14,832 nt of DNA from Lysobacter_K sp043738095 (lineage in GTDB: Bacteria; Pseudomonadota; Gammaproteobacteria; Xanthomonadales; Xanthomonadaceae). The stretch lies in assembly GCA_043738095.1 (NCBI GenBank), contig JAYSZI010000080.1:1-14832 (forward strand), read 5' to 3'. Below, piece after piece: positions 1 to 6,918 of the stretch. The notes under the pieces were generated by a model that saw only the letters and a program-made list of their open reading frames with translations, ran no database searches and was not told the origin of the DNA. The position numbers were made by a program, and so were the translations under genes. Within the stretch, counting starts at the first letter, position 1. Each line of letters starts with the position of its first letter.

Positions 1-400
1 GGGCGATCCTGGATGCGCTCAACAATTCCAGGCAGCGCGGCGTCAGCAAGCGCTCCGGCGCGACGTACACCAGATCGAGTTCGCCATTGCGGACCTGGCG
101 CTCGATCTTCGCTGCCTGATCAAACGATTGGGTGGAGTTGAGAAAGGCGGCGCGCACGCCGACTTCAGCCAGCGCATCGACCTGATCCTGCATCAAGGCG
201 ATCAGGGGGGAAATAACCACCCCCACGCCGGGGCGCAGCAGGGCGGGAATCTGATAGCACAAGGACTTGCCGCCGCCGGTCGGCATCAGCACCAGGGCGT
301 CGCCGCCATCAATCAGGTGCTGGACGATCTGTGCCTGTTCCCCGCGGAACGCAGGGTGGCCAAAAGTGCGGCGGAGCAGGTCGAGGGCGGGGTCGGACAT
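1..400 (-). CDS. recQ: ATP-dependent DNA helicase RecQ, N-terminal part (cut by left window edge)
   Basis: This is a superfamily 2 DNA helicase that unwinds DNA 3'-5' in recombination and fork repair; only the first 133 residues are present. Reading from the ATG at 400, the protein has a Q-motif-like FRGEQ (residues 18-22), Walker A TGGGKS (41-46) followed by LCYQIPALL, motif Ia SPLIALMQDQ (64-73) and the VAPERL segment (113-118). This order and wording are characteristic of RecQ. The DExH box, helicase C, RQC and HRDC domains would lie beyond the left edge. There is no Shine-Dalgarno before the ATG, but an extended -10-like element sits immediately upstream (see separate entry). The start is 21 bases downstream of the stop of the membrane-protein gene on the same strand, so read-through from that gene is also possible. 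Identity is secure; completeness cannot be judged. Confidence 0.95.
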   Translation of the reverse strand, partial: MSDPALDLLRRTFGHPAFRGEQAQIVQHLIDGGDALVLMPTGGGKSLCYQIPALLRPGVGVVISPLIALMQDQVDALAEVGVRAAFLNSTQSFDQAAKIERQVRNGELDLVYVAPERLLTPRCLELLSASRIA

Positions 401-406
401 GGCGCT

Positions 407-415
407 AGGGTAGCA
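407..415 (-). promoter_or_regulatory. Extended -10 element (TGCTACCCT) just before recQ
   Basis: On the minus strand the sequence TGCTACCCT ends 6 bases before the recQ ATG. It fits an extended -10 (TGn plus TAnnnT). Transcription from it would begin at or within a base or two of the ATG, giving a leaderless mRNA. This agrees with the absence of a ribosome binding site. No good -35 hexamer is visible at the usual distance, which extended -10 promoters can tolerate. The call is inferred from sequence only. Confidence 0.4.
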
Positions 416-421
416 AGCCCA

Positions 422-955
422 TCAGCCCGGGCGATTCGACAGGTCCCGATCGCCAGGTAGGAAAAGCCCGCGTTTCTGCCCGGATCGCAGCAGCACCAGC
501 GCCGTGGTCCCGGCCAGGATGGCGCTGATGGCGACCGCCGACGGCAGCAGGAAGCTGACCAGGGCGGCAATCTCCTCCCGGGCGAATGGCCGGCTTGCGA
601 TCCACAACCAGGTTGCGGCCCCCGCGGCGAGCATCAGCAACGTGCTGAGGCCCTTGGGCCCACGCCAGGTCGAGCGGACGACGTCATGCAGCAGCGAGCC
701 GAGCAACGCCAGTGCCACACACGCCAGGGTGGTGTTGAGAAACCACAATAGGAAAGTTCCGCCGTAGCCGATCAGCACCAACGCGGCGAGCAATCCGCTG
801 ACCGCCCCGCCGTGGCCCCCCGTGCTGGGCAGGCCCGAATCGCCCAGGGCCCAGGTCTTGACCGCGCCGATCACCACGCCGAGCAGCGCGCCGCCGATCA
901 GCCCCAAGACCAGGGCGATGAACTGCCGGCGGGTGCGTAGGTAATGGTTGGGCAT
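422..955 (-). CDS. Small polytopic inner-membrane protein, unknown function
   Basis: The encoded protein has 177 residues from the ATG at 955. I do not recognise a named family. Hydrophobic stretches at about residues 11-31, 52-64, 67-89, 103-120 and 129-156 suggest four or five membrane helices. A positively charged N-terminus (residues 7-10, RTRR) predicts a cytoplasmic start. A Gly/Ser-rich loop (about 38-50) separates the first and second helices. The C-terminal tail from about 157 is polar and charged. An in-frame TTG at 1003 would add 16 residues, but it lacks any initiation signal and the added residues do not resemble an N-terminus, so the ATG was chosen, although its own ribosome binding site is weak. 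Its stop lies 21 bases before the recQ start on the same strand; no functional link to RecQ is implied. Confidence 0.7.
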   Translation of the reverse strand: MPNHYLRTRRQFIALVLGLIGGALLGVVIGAVKTWALGDSGLPSTGGHGGAVSGLLAALVLIGYGGTFLLWFLNTTLACVALALLGSLLHDVVRSTWRGPKGLSTLLMLAAGAATWLWIASRPFAREEIAALVSFLLPSAVAISAILAGTTALVLLRSGQKRGLFLPGDRDLSNRPG

Positions 956-1139
956 CGGGCGTGCTTGCAGGGACGGGAGCGCATGGTGCGCCCTTGATGC
1001 CAATGACGCACGCTCGCAGGGAGCTTTAGAAGGTTATCTCCCTTGGCCGCACGCGCCGGCGCGACATCGAAGGCTGCGAACGGGGTGGACGGCCAAGCTG
1101 GTGGGCGCTGCCCGGCCGGCCGTTGGTCATGGCCCGGAA

Positions 1140-1155
1140 AGGCGTCGGCACGCCT
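1140..1155. repeat. Perfect 6-bp inverted repeat, possible terminator stem
   Basis: AGGCGT and ACGCCT flank a CGGC loop. Read on the minus strand the stem is followed by TTTCC, a weak pyrimidine tail, so it could stop transcripts coming from dps. It lies about 160 bases beyond the dps stop, and the tail is short. It may equally be a chance hairpin in GC-rich DNA. Confidence 0.25.
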
Positions 1156-1275
1156 CGTCGGCAAGCACGGGGTTGGCCACCAATCCCCGTATCGGGCAGG
1201 CAAGGCCGCCGCACTTTTTCGAGGCACCGCGCTCAGAGGCACCGAGCACGGACTGCAGGGCACGCAGGGCGGATG

Positions 1276-1294
1276 GCGCGCTCCGCTGGCGCGC
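1276..1294 (-). terminator. GC-rich stem-loop just downstream of dps
   Basis: GCGCGC at 1276-1281 pairs with GCGCGC at 1289-1294 around a seven-base loop. The stem begins 22 bases past the dps stop codon on the minus strand, a usual place for a terminator. There is no U-tract, so it is at best a stem that blocks nucleases or cooperates with Rho. Confidence 0.3.
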
Positions 1295-1316
1295 TGCCCG
1301 GTCCCAGATGCTGCTA

Positions 1317-1937
1317 CTACTGCAGCAGCGAACGCAGCATCCAGGCGTACTTCTCGTGGATGTTGAGGCGCTGGGTCATCAGGTCGACGGTCGGGTCGTC
1401 GCCGGCGTTGTCGGCGATCTTGAGCACCTTGCGCGCGGTGCGGGCCACGGCTTCGTTGCCGACGGTGAGCTGGCGCACCATCTCACGCCAGTCGGCGGCC
1501 TCGGTAAGTCCCGGTTCTTCGACCAGCGAGGTCAAACGGATGAACTCGGCATACGAGCCGGGTGCGTTGAACCCGAGCGCGCGGCTGCGTTCGGCAATCT
1601 CGTCCAGCGCATTCCACTGCTCGGTGTACTGCATCTCGAACATGTTGTGCAGCGCGTTGAACATCGGCCCGGTGACGTTCCAATGGAAATTGTGGGTCTT
1701 GAGGTACAGCGTGAAGCTGTCGGCGAGGAAGCGCGCGAGGCCTTCGGCGATCTTCTTGCGATCGCCGGTGCCGATCCCGATATCGATCGCAGGCGCCTTC
1801 CCGGCAACGGGCGGCGATGCGGCAGGCTCAGTCCCGGCGGCGGTTTGCACGGCTTTCGCTTTGGCTGGCTTGACCTTGGGCTTGGCTTTGGCCGACTTGC
1901 TCGCGGGTTTGGACTTTTCGGGCTTGGTCTTGGCCAT
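1317..1937 (-). CDS. dps: Dps-family ferritin-like DNA-protection protein with lysine-rich N-terminal tail
   Basis: This Dps-family protein (206 residues) should form a dodecameric ferritin that oxidises and stores Fe(II) using H2O2 and shields the nucleoid in starvation. The core starts near residue 58. Ferroxidase ligands have the E. coli Dps spacing: H85 and H97 (12 apart), E101 where E. coli has Asp, and D112 and E116 in LDEIAER. THNFHWNVTG (81-90) is the family signature. Residues 2-30 are unusual: eleven Lys plus Ala/Pro/Ser in repeated KxxKP/AKAK steps, followed by an Ala/Pro linker to about 55. Short lysine tails bind DNA in E. coli Dps; this one is longer and histone-H1-like, so strong DNA binding is inferred. 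The ATG at 1937 has GGAG ten bases upstream (1947-1950). The gene is divergent from hrpA with 89 bases between. No OxyR or Fur site was identified with confidence. Confidence 0.93.
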   Translation of the reverse strand: MAKTKPEKSKPASKSAKAKPKVKPAKAKAVQTAAGTEPAASPPVAGKAPAIDIGIGTGDRKKIAEGLARFLADSFTLYLKTHNFHWNVTGPMFNALHNMFEMQYTEQWNALDEIAERSRALGFNAPGSYAEFIRLTSLVEEPGLTEAADWREMVRQLTVGNEAVARTARKVLKIADNAGDDPTVDLMTQRLNIHEKYAWMLRSLLQ

Positions 1938-2026
1938 GCGGTGTTACTCCGTGGTTGGAACACTTGCAGCGACAATGGGCCGGCTCGGCCGCGGTGGGAA
2001 ATCAATTGTTTCTTTCAACGTGATCA
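1938..2026. promoter_or_regulatory. Divergent dps/hrpA promoter region
   Basis: These 89 bases separate the starts of dps (minus) and hrpA (plus), so both promoters should lie here or extend into the opposite gene. The half nearest hrpA (about 1997-2026) is clearly AT-richer than its surroundings and contains a CAATTG centre flanked by A and T runs. The dps side has a GGAG ribosome binding site. I could not assign a convincing -35/-10 pair to either gene. Confidence 0.4.
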
Positions 2027-5000
2027 ATGAACTCTATCGACGCAAACGCTAATGCCCCGTTAGGGCAGGCCCCGCCACGCCCGCCCGAACTGATCCAGGC
2101 GCGCCGCGCGATCGACGGTGCGCTGAGCCGGGACCGTGGTCGCCTCCACGGTCTGTGGTCGCGATGGAGTGGCAAGCCGGCCGATGCCAAGGCCCAGGCC
2201 GCATTCGCCCAGGCCTTGGCCCGATCGGTCGGTCAGCGCGAGGCGCGCGCGGCGTCGTTGCCCCAGGCGCCGGTCGAGGCGTCGCTGCCGATCGCGAGCG
2301 AGGCCGAACGCATCGTCGCGTTGATCCGCGCCCATCCCGTGGTGGTGATCGCCGGCGAAACTGGGTCTGGCAAAACCACCCAGATCCCGAAACTGTGCCT
2401 GGCCGCAGGCCGTGGTGCGGCGGGCATGATCGGCTGCACCCAGCCGCGCCGCATCGCCGCGCGTGCCGTGGCACGGCGCGTGGCCGAGGAGCTGAACACG
2501 CCGCTGGGCAATCTGGTCGGCTACCAGGTGCGCTTCACCGACAACGTCGGCGACAACACCGCGATCAAGTTCATGACCGACGGCATCCTGCTGGCCGAAA
2601 TCCAGTCCGACCGCTGGCTGTCGGCCTACGACACGATCCTGATCGACGAGGCGCACGAGCGCAGTCTCAACATCGATTTCCTGCTCGGGTATCTCAAGCA
2701 ACTGCTGAAAAGACGCCCCGATCTCAAGGTGATCGTGACCTCGGCAACGATCGACACCGAACGCTTCTCTGCGCATTTCGACAACGCGCCGGTCGTGAAT
2801 GTGGAGGGCCGCGGTTATCCGGTTGAGGTGCGCTACCGGCCGCTCGAAGGCGAAGGCGAGGGCAATGACTCGGAGGGACGCGCTTCGGAAGCACGCAGCG
2901 GCCAACGCAGCATCAACGACGGCATTGTCGCCGCCTGCGACGAGATCACCCGCGAAGACCCGCGCGGCGATGTGCTGATTTTCCTGTCCGGCGAACGCGA
3001 GATCCGCGACGCCCATCAAGCGCTGGAGCGGCGCAAGTACCGCGACACCGAAGTGCTGCCGTTGTACGCCCGGCTGTCGGTGCGTGATCAGGATCGGGTG
3101 TTCAACCCGGGCACCAAACGCCGCATTGTGCTGGCGACGAATGTGGCCGAAACCTCGCTGACGGTGCCACGCATCCGCTACGTGGTCGATCCCGGCCTGG
3201 CGCGCGTCAAGCGTTACAGCCCGCGCGGCAAACTGGACCGTCTGCACATCGAACCGATCTCGCAGGCGAGCGCTGAGCAGCGCAAAGGCCGTTGCGGCCG
3301 GATTTCCGACGGTACCTGTTATCGCTTGTATTCGGAGGCCGATTTTTCCTCGCGGCCGTTTTACACCGACCCGGAAATCCGTCGCGCCGCACTCGCTGGC
3401 GTGATCCTGCGCATGCTGTCGCTCGGCCTGGGCCGAATCGAGGATTTCCCGTTCCTGGAACCGCCTGATCCGCGCGCGATCGCCGATGGCTGGCAGCAGC
3501 TGGGCGAGCTCGGCGCAGTCGGTCAGCCGACGTTGGATCGGGGGACGTCAGAACACGCGACGTCGAATCACGCAACGTCAGAACGGGCAACGTCAGATCA
3601 TGCAACGTCAGAACACGCAACGTCAGATCACGCTCGGCCCGAACGTGCGCGTCCGCAGAAGGGCGGCGAGCACGCGCTGACGCCGACTGGCAAGCTGATG
3701 GCGCGCATGCCGGTCGACGTCAAACTCGCGCGCATGCTCGTCGCGGCCAACGTCCACGGCTGCGTGCACGAGATGCTCGCGATCACGGCGTTCTTAGGCA
3801 TCCAGGACCCGCGCGAGCGCCCGAGTGACCAGCGCGCCGCCGCCGACAACGCCCATGCCGAATTCGCCGATCCCAAATCGGAGTTCGCCGGCATTCTCAA
3901 GCTGTGGGATGCCTACCAGGCCGCGCATGAGGACCTGACCCAGTCGAAGCTGCGCGCGTGGTGCGAGAAGCACTTTCTCGGTTTCCTGCGCATGCGCGAA
4001 TGGCGCGAGCTGCACCGGCAGTTGAAGCTGATGGCCGACGACCTTGGCTGGCAGCACGGCAGGACGGCGCTCGACCTGCCCACACCACCACGCACGGAGC
4101 CGTCGCCGCGCGCGGACCGCGAAACGCCGCGTCCGGCGAAAGCTAGCAAGGATTCGCCGTACGCGACCCTGCACCGCGCATTGCTCGCGGGTTTGCCGAC
4201 CCAGATCGGCCAGCGCAGCGACAAGGGCTACGACGGCCCGCGCGGGCGCAAGTTTCAGCTGTTCCCCGGCTCGCCGCTGGCGAAGAAACCGCCACCGTGG
4301 GTGCTGGCGGCGACGCTGCTCGACACCGAGCGCGTGTGGTCGCTGACCAACGCCGCGATCGAGCCCGAGTGGGCCATCCAGGAACTGCCGCACCTGCTGG
4401 CGCGGCGCCACCACGAGCCGCACTGGTCGCGCTCGCAGGGACGCGTGATCGGCAGCGAGCAGATCAGCCTGTTTGGACTCGTGCTCGCGCCGAAACGCCC
4501 GGTGCACTATGGCGCGCTGTATCCGCAGGAGAGCCGCGAGATCTTCGCGCGCGATGCGCTTGTCACGGGCGAGATCAACACCCGCAGCGCGTTCGTTTCG
4601 CGCAACCTGGCGACCTTGGCGAAGGCGCGCGAGGAGGAGGCCAAGCAGCGCCGCGTCGGGCTGGTGGTCGACGACGACTGGATGGCGCGCTGGTACCTCG
4701 ATCGCCTGCCGCCGCACGTGCACAACGCGCACGCGCTGGATGCGTGGTTCGGCAAGCTGGCACCTCCGGAAAAATCGGCGCTGGAGTGGTCCAGCGGCGA
4801 CCTGCTGGTCGGCGACGAAACAGACGCCGCGCGCTTCCCGCCTTACCTCGCGCTCGGTGAGGCGCGGCTTGCTGTGCAATACCGCTTCGATCCGGGCGCG
4901 ATCGACGACGGCATGACCGTGGTCGTGCCGCTGCACCTGCTTAATGCGCTCGACCCGCCGCGGCTGTCGTGGCTCGCGCCGGGCTTCGTTGCCGACAAGG

Positions 5001-6247
5001 CCGCAGCCTTGATCAAGTCGTTGCCTAAAGCGCAACGCCGCAACTTCGTGCCGGCGCCCGATTTTGCCCGCGCGTTTTTCGAGGCGAACGTCCAGCCCGG
5101 GCCCGACACTTTCGCCGGCGCGCTCGCGCGCTTTTTGCACAAGCTCACCGGGGTGGCCGTGGCCGCGACCGAGTTCGACGAGACGGTGCTGGAGCCGCAC
5201 CTACGTGTGAACCTGCGCCTGCTAGACACCTCCCGAAAAAGCAGCGATGGCCACACGGTGCTGGCGGAATCGCGCGATCTGGACGAATTGCGGCGACGCT
5301 TCGGCGAGCTTGCCGCGCGGGCCTTTGCGGAGAAGGCAGCAGACGGTCTGGAACAACGCGGGTTGATTGAGTTTCCCGCCGCGCCTATCCCGCTGTCCGT
5401 GCCGGGAGCGGGTGGTGTACCGGCGTACCCGGCGCTGCATGACGAAGGCGACTCCGCATCGCTGCGCGTGCACGCCGAACGCGATACCGCGCAACGCGAA
5501 CATCCGGGCGGGGTGCGCCGCTTGCTCGCCATCGCGCTGGCCGACAAGCTCAAGCACGCGCGCAAGCAACTGCCGGTGTCGCCGAAAACGGGGCTGCTGT
5601 ACGCCGCGATCGAATCGGCGGCGCCACGCGAGCGCGGCAAGGAAGCCATCGGCCTGCGCGAGGGCGACCGTCTGCGCGCGGACCTCGTCGATGGCGCGTT
5701 CGCAGCGCTGGTGGCCGACGGCCTCGACGCCATTCGCGACGCGCAGGCGTTTTCCGGGCGTCGTGAATTAATCAGCAAGAATTTATTCGGCGAAGCGATG
5801 GAACGATTGCGCCAGGCCGAAACCATCCTGGCTGCAGTGGCCGAGGCGCGCGCGACATTGGAGTCGCCACTGATCGGCTGGGCCAGCGGCAACCTCGACG
5901 ACATGCGTCGGCACCTCGCCACGTTGACACCGCCAGGGTTCCTGCGCGACGTGCCGGCGCCGGCATTGCGCGAGTACCCGCGCTACCTCAAGGCGCTCGC
6001 CCTGCGCGGCGAGCGCGCGCTGCGCGATCCGGTACGCGACCAGGGGCGCATGCTCGAACTCAAACCGTTCGACGACGCGCTCGCCGAAGCGCGCATCCAC
6101 GACGAGATTGATGCGCCCGGCTGGCAGACGCTGCGTTGGGAGCTGGAGGAATTGCGGGTGTCGCTGTTCGCCCAGGAACTGGGCGCGCGCGGCGGGGTGT
6201 CCCCGAAGAAGCTCGCCGCACGCCTGGCGCGGCTGCACCACGCGTAG
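2027..6247 (+). CDS. hrpA: ATP-dependent RNA helicase HrpA (DEAH box) with C-terminal DUF3418
   Basis: HrpA is a DEAH-box RNA helicase, in E. coli linked to mRNA processing and rescue of stalled ribosomes. This one has 1406 residues (E. coli about 1300). Motifs: Walker A GETGSGKTT (110-118), TQPRR (138-142), DEAH (207-210), SAT (239-241), LIFLSGEREI (317-326), TNVAETSLT (371-379) and QRKGRCGR (418-425), the HrpA form of motif VI. Winged-helix/HA2 follows (about 455-665), then an OB-fold region (about 710-800) and the long DUF3418-type C-terminus (about 830-1400). Three insertions stand out: an acidic loop at about 273-295, a TSxxA pentapeptide repeat at 507-541 and a Pro/Arg/Lys linker at about 686-710. 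The repeat lies in the loop just before LTPTGKLMARMPVD. The ATG start has no good Shine-Dalgarno. It is convergent with the next gene. Confidence 0.96.
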   Translation: MNSIDANANAPLGQAPPRPPELIQARRAIDGALSRDRGRLHGLWSRWSGKPADAKAQAAFAQALARSVGQREARAASLPQAPVEASLPIASEAERIVALIRAHPVVVIAGETGSGKTTQIPKLCLAAGRGAAGMIGCTQPRRIAARAVARRVAEELNTPLGNLVGYQVRFTDNVGDNTAIKFMTDGILLAEIQSDRWLSAYDTILIDEAHERSLNIDFLLGYLKQLLKRRPDLKVIVTSATIDTERFSAHFDNAPVVNVEGRGYPVEVRYRPLEGEGEGNDSEGRASEARSGQRSINDGIVAACDEITREDPRGDVLIFLSGEREIRDAHQALERRKYRDTEVLPLYARLSVRDQDRVFNPGTKRRIVLATNVAETSLTVPRIRYVVDPGLARVKRYSPRGKLDRLHIEPISQASAEQRKGRCGRISDGTCYRLYSEADFSSRPFYTDPEIRRAALAGVILRMLSLGLGRIEDFPFLEPPDPRAIADGWQQLGELGAVGQPTLDRGTSEHATSNHATSERATSDHATSEHATSDHARPERARPQKGGEHALTPTGKLMARMPVDVKLARMLVAANVHGCVHEMLAITAFLGIQDPRERPSDQRAAADNAHAEFADPKSEFAGILKLWDAYQAAHEDLTQSKLRAWCEKHFLGFLRMREWRELHRQLKLMADDLGWQHGRTALDLPTPPRTEPSPRADRETPRPAKASKDSPYATLHRALLAGLPTQIGQRSDKGYDGPRGRKFQLFPGSPLAKKPPPWVLAATLLDTERVWSLTNAAIEPEWAIQELPHLLARRHHEPHWSRSQGRVIGSEQISLFGLVLAPKRPVHYGALYPQESREIFARDALVTGEINTRSAFVSRNLATLAKAREEEAKQRRVGLVVDDDWMARWYLDRLPPHVHNAHALDAWFGKLAPPEKSALEWSSGDLLVGDETDAARFPPYLALGEARLAVQYRFDPGAIDDGMTVVVPLHLLNALDPPRLSWLAPGFVADKAAALIKSLPKAQRRNFVPAPDFARAFFEANVQPGPDTFAGALARFLHKLTGVAVAATEFDETVLEPHLRVNLRLLDTSRKSSDGHTVLAESRDLDELRRRFGELAARAFAEKAADGLEQRGLIEFPAAPIPLSVPGAGGVPAYPALHDEGDSASLRVHAERDTAQREHPGGVRRLLAIALADKLKHARKQLPVSPKTGLLYAAIESAAPRERGKEAIGLREGDRLRADLVDGAFAALVADGLDAIRDAQAFSGRRELISKNLFGEAMERLRQAETILAAVAEARATLESPLIGWASGNLDDMRRHLATLTPPGFLRDVPAPALREYPRYLKALALRGERALRDPVRDQGRMLELKPFDDALAEARIHDEIDAPGWQTLRWELEELRVSLFAQELGARGGVSPKKLAARLARLHHA
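3545..3649 (+). repeat. 15-bp tandem repeat (minisatellite) inside hrpA
   Basis: Six units of 15 bp run from 3545 to 3634 with consensus ACGTCAGAACACGCA. They encode TSEHA, TSNHA, TSERA, TSDHA, TSEHA and TSDHA. A seventh, decayed unit (RPERA) covers 3635-3649. Because the unit is a multiple of three, gain or loss of copies keeps hrpA in frame. The consensus has 8 G/C in 15, well below the surrounding gene. It is placed in a surface loop of the HA2 region, where length change should be tolerated. Confidence 0.9.
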
Positions 6248-6257
6248 CGGCGTCCTA

Positions 6258-6282
6258 CCGAGCGTCAGTCATGACGCTTCGG
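6258..6282. terminator. Stem-loop between convergent hrpA and secreted-protein gene
   Basis: CCGA-GCGTCA pairs with TGACGC-T-TCGG around a GTCA loop: six inner pairs, one bulged T and four outer pairs. It lies 10 bases past the hrpA stop and about 28 bases past the stop of the opposing gene, so a bidirectional terminator is the likely role. There is no clear T-run on either side. Confidence 0.45.
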
Positions 6283-6310
6283 CTGGCAGCGACGTGCGCG
6301 GATCGATGCA

Positions 6311-6850
6311 CTACTTCACCCGTTGCACCTTCGCACGGGTGTTGTAGCCCTTCACCTGCAGATACCAGGCATTGCCCACCAGGCTCGGCGTGATCTTGAC
6401 CTCAGGGTTGCTCATGCGCACGCCGGCAAGCGTGGCAGCATCGATCTGTTGCCACACCTGGCGATTGTCGAGGGTATAGCTGCGGTGGCTGCCGAAACCC
6501 CGGAAATCGCCACTGATCCTGGCCACGATTGGATCGGTCGAGCCAAAGTTGAAGAAGCCACGGTTCTCTTCTTCAACTTGCTTTTTGGATATCGCCCTGG
6601 CCTTGGTCACTTCGGCGTCGATCGTGCCATTGAGCCAGGCGTTGAGGTTGGCCAGTTCCTCGCGGTTGAGCTGGTGCAGGCCCGCGGCCTTGAACTGTTC
6701 TGGCGTCATCTGCTGCTGGATGGGCGGCTTCGCCAGGGGCTGTTGGGCGAACGCGCCCGGGACCACGGCCAGCAGTGCGGCGAGCACGCACGCCCGGTTT
6801 AGGCGCGGGCTCGGAAGGCGCGACGCGATGACATTGACACTCGGATGCAT
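6311..6850 (-). CDS. Small secreted (periplasmic) protein of unknown function
   Basis: The encoded protein has 179 residues. The N-terminus is a Sec signal peptide: basic region to R19, hydrophobic core 21-31 (CVLAALLAVVP) and a likely cleavage after AFA (residue 35). The mature protein opens with a Pro/Gln-rich stretch. Next is MTPEQFKAAGLHQLNREELANLNAWL (48-73), a helical 'leader' of the kind seen in small exported xanthomonad proteins. Then comes a charged helix (about 78-96) and a beta-rich C-terminal part containing YTLDNRQVWQQ (125-135) and AWYLQVKGYN (161-170). I recognise the general type from memory but know no assigned function. A strong GGAGG site lies eight bases before the ATG. 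The gene is convergent with hrpA and divergent from relA, with 68 bases to the relA start, so it is probably transcribed alone. Confidence 0.82.
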   Translation of the reverse strand: MHPSVNVIASRLPSPRLNRACVLAALLAVVPGAFAQQPLAKPPIQQQMTPEQFKAAGLHQLNREELANLNAWLNGTIDAEVTKARAISKKQVEEENRGFFNFGSTDPIVARISGDFRGFGSHRSYTLDNRQVWQQIDAATLAGVRMSNPEVKITPSLVGNAWYLQVKGYNTRAKVQRVK

Positions 6851-6878
6851 GAACTGTTCCTCCAGACGGTTGCGGGCT

Positions 6879-6884
6879 AGTGTA
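6879..6884 (-). promoter_or_regulatory. Possible -10 box (TACACT) for the secreted-protein gene
   Basis: TACACT on the minus strand matches a sigma-70 -10 element and would give a leader of about 20-25 bases that includes the GGAGG ribosome binding site at 6859-6863. No good -35 is seen. It sits in the 68-base divergent gap shared with relA. Confidence 0.35.
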
Positions 6885-6918
6885 GACGCACTCCGATAGG
6901 CATCTTCGCCCGCTTGCG

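Larger units (their letters stand above)
956..1316. other. Gene-free gap with short hairpins between membrane protein and dps
   Basis: I find no convincing gene in these 361 bases. Overlapping open frames in both directions look like random GC-rich frames, with low-complexity Ala/Arg/Pro content and no recognisable motif. The gap holds several short inverted repeats. AGGCGT/ACGCCT lies at 1140-1155 with a four-base loop. GGGGTTGG pairs with CCAATCCCC at 1169-1188, with one bulged T. A GC-only stem lies at 1276-1294. A direct repeat of GAGGCACCG occurs twice at 15-base spacing (1221-1229 and 1236-1244). It must contain the promoter of the membrane-protein gene, but no strong -35/-10 pair stands out. 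Confidence 0.5.

Noticed and set aside
898..1263. Minus-strand 121-codon open frame upstream of the membrane-protein gene
   Set aside because: It overlaps the membrane-protein start in another frame and ends inside that gene. The Pro/Ala/Arg-rich product has no motif, although an AAGGGCG-like stretch precedes one internal ATG.
948..2052. Overlapping plus-strand open frames of 360 and 309 codons
   Set aside because: They run antisense to dps, whose ferroxidase residues are intact, and across the gap beside it. Their products have no motifs and their composition reflects reading a GC-rich gene backwards.
3541..3650. The hrpA tandem repeat as a CRISPR array
   Set aside because: Units are directly contiguous with no spacers, are only 15 bp long, and are translated in frame within a conserved gene.
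2060..5922. Long minus-strand open frames (up to 468 codons) opposite hrpA
   Set aside because: HrpA motifs are continuous on the plus strand. The antisense frames start and stop at random points and have no recognisable domains.
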